8,017 nucleotides of DNA from Desulfobacteraceae bacterium (GTDB lineage: Bacteria > Desulfobacterota > DSM-4660 > Desulfatiglandales > Desulfatiglandaceae). Under the pieces are notes generated by a model. It saw only the letters and a list, made by a program, of their open reading frames with translations. It was not told the DNA's origin and ran no database searches. The translations under genes were made by a program, and so were the position numbers. Positions 6,141 through 8,017 of the stretch are shown here, piece by piece (position 1 is the first letter of the stretch; each line of letters begins with the position of its first letter). The stretch lies in assembly GCA_030632525.1 (NCBI GenBank), contig DAOVUP010000049.1:1-8017 (forward strand), read 5' to 3'.

Positions 6141-6432
6141 GGTTTTCCTCCCATATATCGCTGTACGGCCTCGTCAGAAGCGTAGAAAAAGCCTTCCACA
6201 CGACGTGTTAGCGCCCGGGGCAGGCCTCCTCAAACCAGAATCGCCGCCACTGTGGCCGATTACGAATTTTTTGACAAAATATTTGATATAAACCAGAGAA
6301 TATGGTATGCAGAATTCGCAAATTTTGTAATTTTTTCTCAAGTTTACTAAGTTTATTTGATGAGTACAAACTTTTTAGCAAAGGAGGCCTCTGAAAGGGT
6401 CGTTTTTTAAAGGTCTCCAAAGGAGATTCAAA
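6141..6432. other. Divergent intergenic region between cutA and folD
   Basis: The first 120 bp beside cutA are GC-rich and hold only short palindromes. From about 6261 to 6380 the sequence becomes A/T-rich, as expected of a promoter zone for folD. TTGACA occurs at 6271-6276 but no good -10 lies at 16-18 nt. TTGATA at 6283-6288 is followed after 17 nt by TATGCA (6306-6311), a weak match. I see no RNA gene or convincing coding frame here. Confidence 0.4.
6383..6418 (+). promoter_or_regulatory. Leader hairpin next to the folD ribosome binding site
   Basis: GGAGGCCT (6383-6390) can pair with AGGTCTCC (6411-6418) over 8 bp with one G-U pair, leaving a 20-nt loop. It ends one base before the true ribosome binding site AAGGAG at 6420-6425. 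The left strand itself contains a decoy AAGGAGG, and CAAAGGAG is repeated at 6379-6386 and 6418-6425. It may tune folD translation or be incidental; it does not match the tetrahydrofolate riboswitch as I know it. Confidence 0.3.
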
Positions 6433-7341
6433 ATGACAGCAAAACTGATCAAAGGAACCGAAATCAGGGAGGAAATCCTCGAGGAAATCGAAAAAGAAGT
6501 CAAACAGATCAAAGAAGAGCACGGCGTCGTTCCAGGCCTGGTAACCATTCTTGTCGGTGAGAGTCCTGCGTCCATATCCTATGTGACGCTCAAGATCAAA
6601 ACCGCCAATCGGCTGGGATTTAAAGAAATTCAGGACAACCAGCCTGAAGACATCTCCGAAGAAGCGCTTCTTGCCCTCATTGACAAGTACAATAATGACG
6701 AGGCGATTAACGGCATTTTAGTGCAGTTACCGCTTCCCAAGCAGATCGATGAAAAGAAGATCCTTAACGCTATAGATCCGGACAAAGACGTGGACGGGTT
6801 CCATCCCGTCAATGTCGGACGATTGATGATCGGGGGCGATGAGGTCAAATTTCCGCCCTGTACGCCGGCAGGCATCCAGGAGATGATTATCCGGGCCGGT
6901 GTGGAAACCAGCGGCGCAGAAACCGTTGTGGTCGGTCGTTCCAACATCGTCGGAAAGCCTATCGCCAACATGATGCTTCAAAAGGCAGAGGGCGCCAATT
7001 CTACCGTTACAGTGGTTCACACACGCACCAAAGATATGGAATCTCACTGCAAACGTGCGGATATTCTGATTGTTGCAGCAGGCGTTCCAGGGCTCGTTAA
7101 GCCCGAATGGATCAAACCTGGCGCCTGTGTTATTGATGTGGGTGTCAACCGTGTGGGGGAGAAGATCAGCGAAAAAACCGGGAAGAAGATTGCTATACTG
7201 AGAGGGGATGTGGACTTTAACGCGGCCAAGGAGATTGCTGGCTCCATAACGCCGGTACCCGGTGGCGTAGGTCCCATGACCATCACAATGCTCATGAAAA
7301 ATACGTTGAAATCCCTAAAGTTCAAGCTCGGGATTGCATAA
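6433..7341 (+). CDS. folD: Bifunctional methylenetetrahydrofolate dehydrogenase (NADP+) / methenyltetrahydrofolate cyclohydrolase
   Basis: Cytoplasmic homodimer that interconverts 5,10-methylene-, 5,10-methenyl- and 10-formyl-tetrahydrofolate, feeding purine and formyl-Met-tRNA synthesis and, in anaerobes, the methyl branch of the Wood-Ljungdahl pathway. The 302-aa length is normal. Catalytic residues are all present: Tyr50 and Lys54 in SYVTLKIK, Gln98 in GILVQLPLP (94-102), Asp121 in DKDVDGFHPVNVGRL (117-131). The PCTPAGI motif (142-148), the nucleotide-binding VVVGRSNIVGKP (165-176), DVGVNR, GDVDF and the C-terminal TPVPGGVGPMT complete the family pattern. ATG at 6433 follows AAGGAG by 7 nt. 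A 12-bp hairpin lies 9 bp after the stop codon, and the next gene is convergent, so folD looks monocistronic. Confidence 0.97.
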   Translation: MTAKLIKGTEIREEILEEIEKEVKQIKEEHGVVPGLVTILVGESPASISYVTLKIKTANRLGFKEIQDNQPEDISEEALLALIDKYNNDEAINGILVQLPLPKQIDEKKILNAIDPDKDVDGFHPVNVGRLMIGGDEVKFPPCTPAGIQEMIIRAGVETSGAETVVVGRSNIVGKPIANMMLQKAEGANSTVTVVHTRTKDMESHCKRADILIVAAGVPGLVKPEWIKPGACVIDVGVNRVGEKISEKTGKKIAILRGDVDFNAAKEIAGSITPVPGGVGPMTITMLMKNTLKSLKFKLGIA

Positions 7342-7350
7342 TATAAATGG

Positions 7351-7383
7351 ATAGGGGATCGGACAAAATTCCCGATCCCCTAT
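7351..7383. terminator. 12-bp hairpin between convergent folD and the small membrane gene
   Basis: ATAGGGGATCGG (7351-7362) and CCGATCCCCTAT (7372-7383) pair perfectly over 12 bp around a 9-nt loop. It begins 9 bp after the folD stop codon and lies 35 bp after the stop of the opposing small gene. Neither side has a true T tract, so it may act as a two-way 3' end stabiliser or a weak terminator; position and strength of the stem support a 3' end role for both genes. Confidence 0.65.
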
Positions 7384-7418
7384 AACCCTATCGTGCATGC
7401 ATCCCCGCTTTATGTGTT

Positions 7419-7589
7419 TTATTGGGTAGACAATTTCCCCGAGATTATAGAGCCGGAAAATATCGCTACCAGTAGCACCGCACCAAGCACAGCCAGCCAG
7501 GACCCAAACCAATCCCAGACAAGGCCTCCCAGTACAAATGCGGGGATTATTGAGACTATTCCGATGGCAATCTTTCTGAAAAGGTCCAT
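7419..7589 (-). CDS. Small two-helix membrane protein, 56 aa, unknown function
   Basis: Begins MDLFRKIAIGIVSIIPAFVL and ends SIISGKLSTQ. Two hydrophobic segments, about 8-24 and 31-50, flank a short Trp-rich turn (LVWDWFGSWL, 23-32); the basic RK at 5-6 suggests the N-terminus faces the cytoplasm. Support for a real gene is strong for its size: a perfect AGGAGG 7 nt before the ATG, a near-consensus promoter at 7681-7709 on the same strand, a continuous membrane-protein composition and a strong hairpin after its end. I do not recognise the family. Two-helix proteins of this size include small stress proteins, respiratory or transporter accessory subunits and holin-like proteins, none of which can be chosen from sequence alone. 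A + strand open frame covers the same bases but has no start signals. Confidence 0.75.
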   Translation of the reverse strand: MDLFRKIAIGIVSIIPAFVLGGLVWDWFGSWLAVLGAVLLVAIFSGSIISGKLSTQ

Positions 7590-7680
7590 GTAAGGCCTCC
7601 TGAAGTTTTTCTGATAATTTGACCGGGGGCAATTACAGCATCAAAAAATAATTTGGACGTGACCCCCCGATTGGATTGAT

Positions 7681-7709
7681 ATTATATGGGAAAGCCGTTT
7701 GCCGGTCAA
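7681..7709 (-). promoter_or_regulatory. Near-consensus sigma-70 promoter of the small membrane protein gene
   Basis: On the minus strand TTGACC (7709-7704) is followed after exactly 17 nt by a perfect TATAAT (7686-7681). Transcription would start near 7674 and give a leader of about 85 nt before the ATG at 7589. This is the best promoter match in the window and supports the small gene. The motif CGGCAAA overlaps the end of the -35 and the start of the spacer (7704-7698) and recurs in the divergent tRNA promoter. Confidence 0.7.
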
Positions 7710-7732
7710 GAAATTAAAGAATAAATATTGAC

Positions 7733-7761
7733 TTGATTTTGCCGCGGCAAATGACTACATT
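7733..7761 (+). promoter_or_regulatory. Promoter of tRNA-Pro with a palindrome in its spacer
   Basis: TTGATT (7733-7738) and TACATT (7756-7761) are 17 nt apart and end 22 bp before the mature tRNA. An alternative -35, TTGACT at 7728-7733, would need a 22-nt spacer. A perfect 14-bp palindrome TTTGCCGCGGCAAA occupies 7738-7751, between the two hexamers, where a repressor could block RNA polymerase. Confidence 0.5.
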
Positions 7762-7783
7762 GCAAATTACTCGAGCAAAACAA

Positions 7784-7861
<78 letters not shown>

Positions 7862-7868
7862 TAAAATC

Positions 7869-7905
7869 AATAGGTTAGCCAACATGCTAACCTATTTTAT
7901 TTTGC
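7869..7905 (+). terminator. Rho-independent terminator after tRNA-Pro
   Basis: AATAGGTTAGC (7869-7879) and GCTAACCTATT (7886-7896) form a perfect 11-bp stem with a 6-nt loop, followed by a T-rich run (TTATTTT, broken by one A). It starts 8 bp after the CCA end, which suits a single-gene tRNA transcript. Confidence 0.8.
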
Positions 7906-8017
7906 ATGGTAGACGTTTTGGTAGACGATCCTCCAGGTTTTCCGAGCTTTTCCTCCCAAAAATCCGCTAAAAATCTGTTTGAGCTTTGGTTCCCGTATCA
8001 AGATGTCCAGCATAGAT
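7906..8017. other. Unassigned sequence downstream of tRNA-Pro, with a 9-bp tandem motif
   Basis: TGGTAGACG occurs twice, 7907-7915 and 7919-7927, at a 12-bp period just past the tRNA terminator. The rest is open to the window edge on the + strand from ATG 7906 and on the minus strand from 8017 to a stop at 7897-7899, but neither frame has a ribosome binding site or a recognisable motif. Repeats of this kind next to a tRNA 3' end fit arm-type sites of an integrated element; this is a guess, as no integrase is in view. Confidence 0.3.

Noticed and set aside
6139..6291. 50-codon + strand frame starting in the cutA start codon palindrome
   Set aside because: No ribosome binding site, Pro- and Arg-rich composition without a motif, and it overlaps the cutA leader; likely chance.
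6271..6299. folD promoter using TTGACA at 6271
   Set aside because: The -35 is perfect, but the bases at 16-18 nt spacing (CAGAGA region) do not resemble a -10.
6300..6432. Tetrahydrofolate riboswitch upstream of folD
   Set aside because: No matching junction structure is visible; known examples precede folate transport or synthesis genes mainly in Firmicutes.
6208..6522. 104-codon minus strand frame across the folD start
   Set aside because: It overlaps the folD leader and coding start antisense, has low-complexity Phe-rich composition, and no ribosome binding site.
7393..7593. 66-codon + strand frame opposite the small membrane protein
   Set aside because: No start signals on the + strand, while the minus strand has promoter, ribosome binding site and membrane-protein composition.

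Overview
The window looks like chromosomal DNA of an anaerobic bacterium of moderate GC content. I infer a member of the Desulfobacterota (former Deltaproteobacteria) or a similar anaerobe. The basis is indirect: a two-subunit, ferredoxin-linked indolepyruvate oxidoreductase, FolD, strong GGAGG-type ribosome binding sites, and intergenic GCGGGAT hairpins of a type I associate with such genomes. No phylogenetic marker in the window settles this.

Layout. Positions 1-4868 carry a leftward group: a TPR membrane protein (4191-4868), an AMP-forming acyl-CoA ligase (2190-3761), indolepyruvate:ferredoxin oxidoreductase alpha (iorA, 77-1927) and the first 21 codons of beta (iorB, 1-63). A rightward DedA membrane protein (5159-5794, TTG start) converges on leftward cutA (5826-6140). 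Rightward folD (6433-7341) converges, across a 12-bp hairpin, on a 56-aa two-helix membrane protein (7419-7589). That small gene has its own near-consensus promoter, placed back to back with the promoter of a tRNA-Pro(TGG) gene (7784-7860). The tRNA is followed by a terminator and about 110 bp that may be an integration junction.

Function. IorAB oxidises aryl-2-oxoacids from aromatic amino acids to aryl-acetyl-CoA and reduces ferredoxin. The adjacent ligase handles an acyl or aryl acid as its CoA thioester, so the two may serve one route of aromatic or fatty acid catabolism; this is inference from adjacency. FolD serves one-carbon folate metabolism. DedA, CutA and the TPR protein are envelope or housekeeping functions with no obvious link to one another.

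Most unusual content. The three gaps at 1928-2189, 3762-4190 and 4869-5158 each hold a pair of opposed arrays with a 7-nt period. The heptamer differs in each gap (GGAAACT, GGTTCAA, GGGTATC/T), but the design is the same: G-rich heptads on the + strand at the left, their complement at the right, and a core with a perfect hairpin or inverted repeat inside or beside it. Two of the islands are bounded by perfect 12-bp and 11-bp inverted repeats and are nearly equal in length (220 and 217 bp). Shared architecture with unshared sequence is the best candidate here for an undescribed element family.
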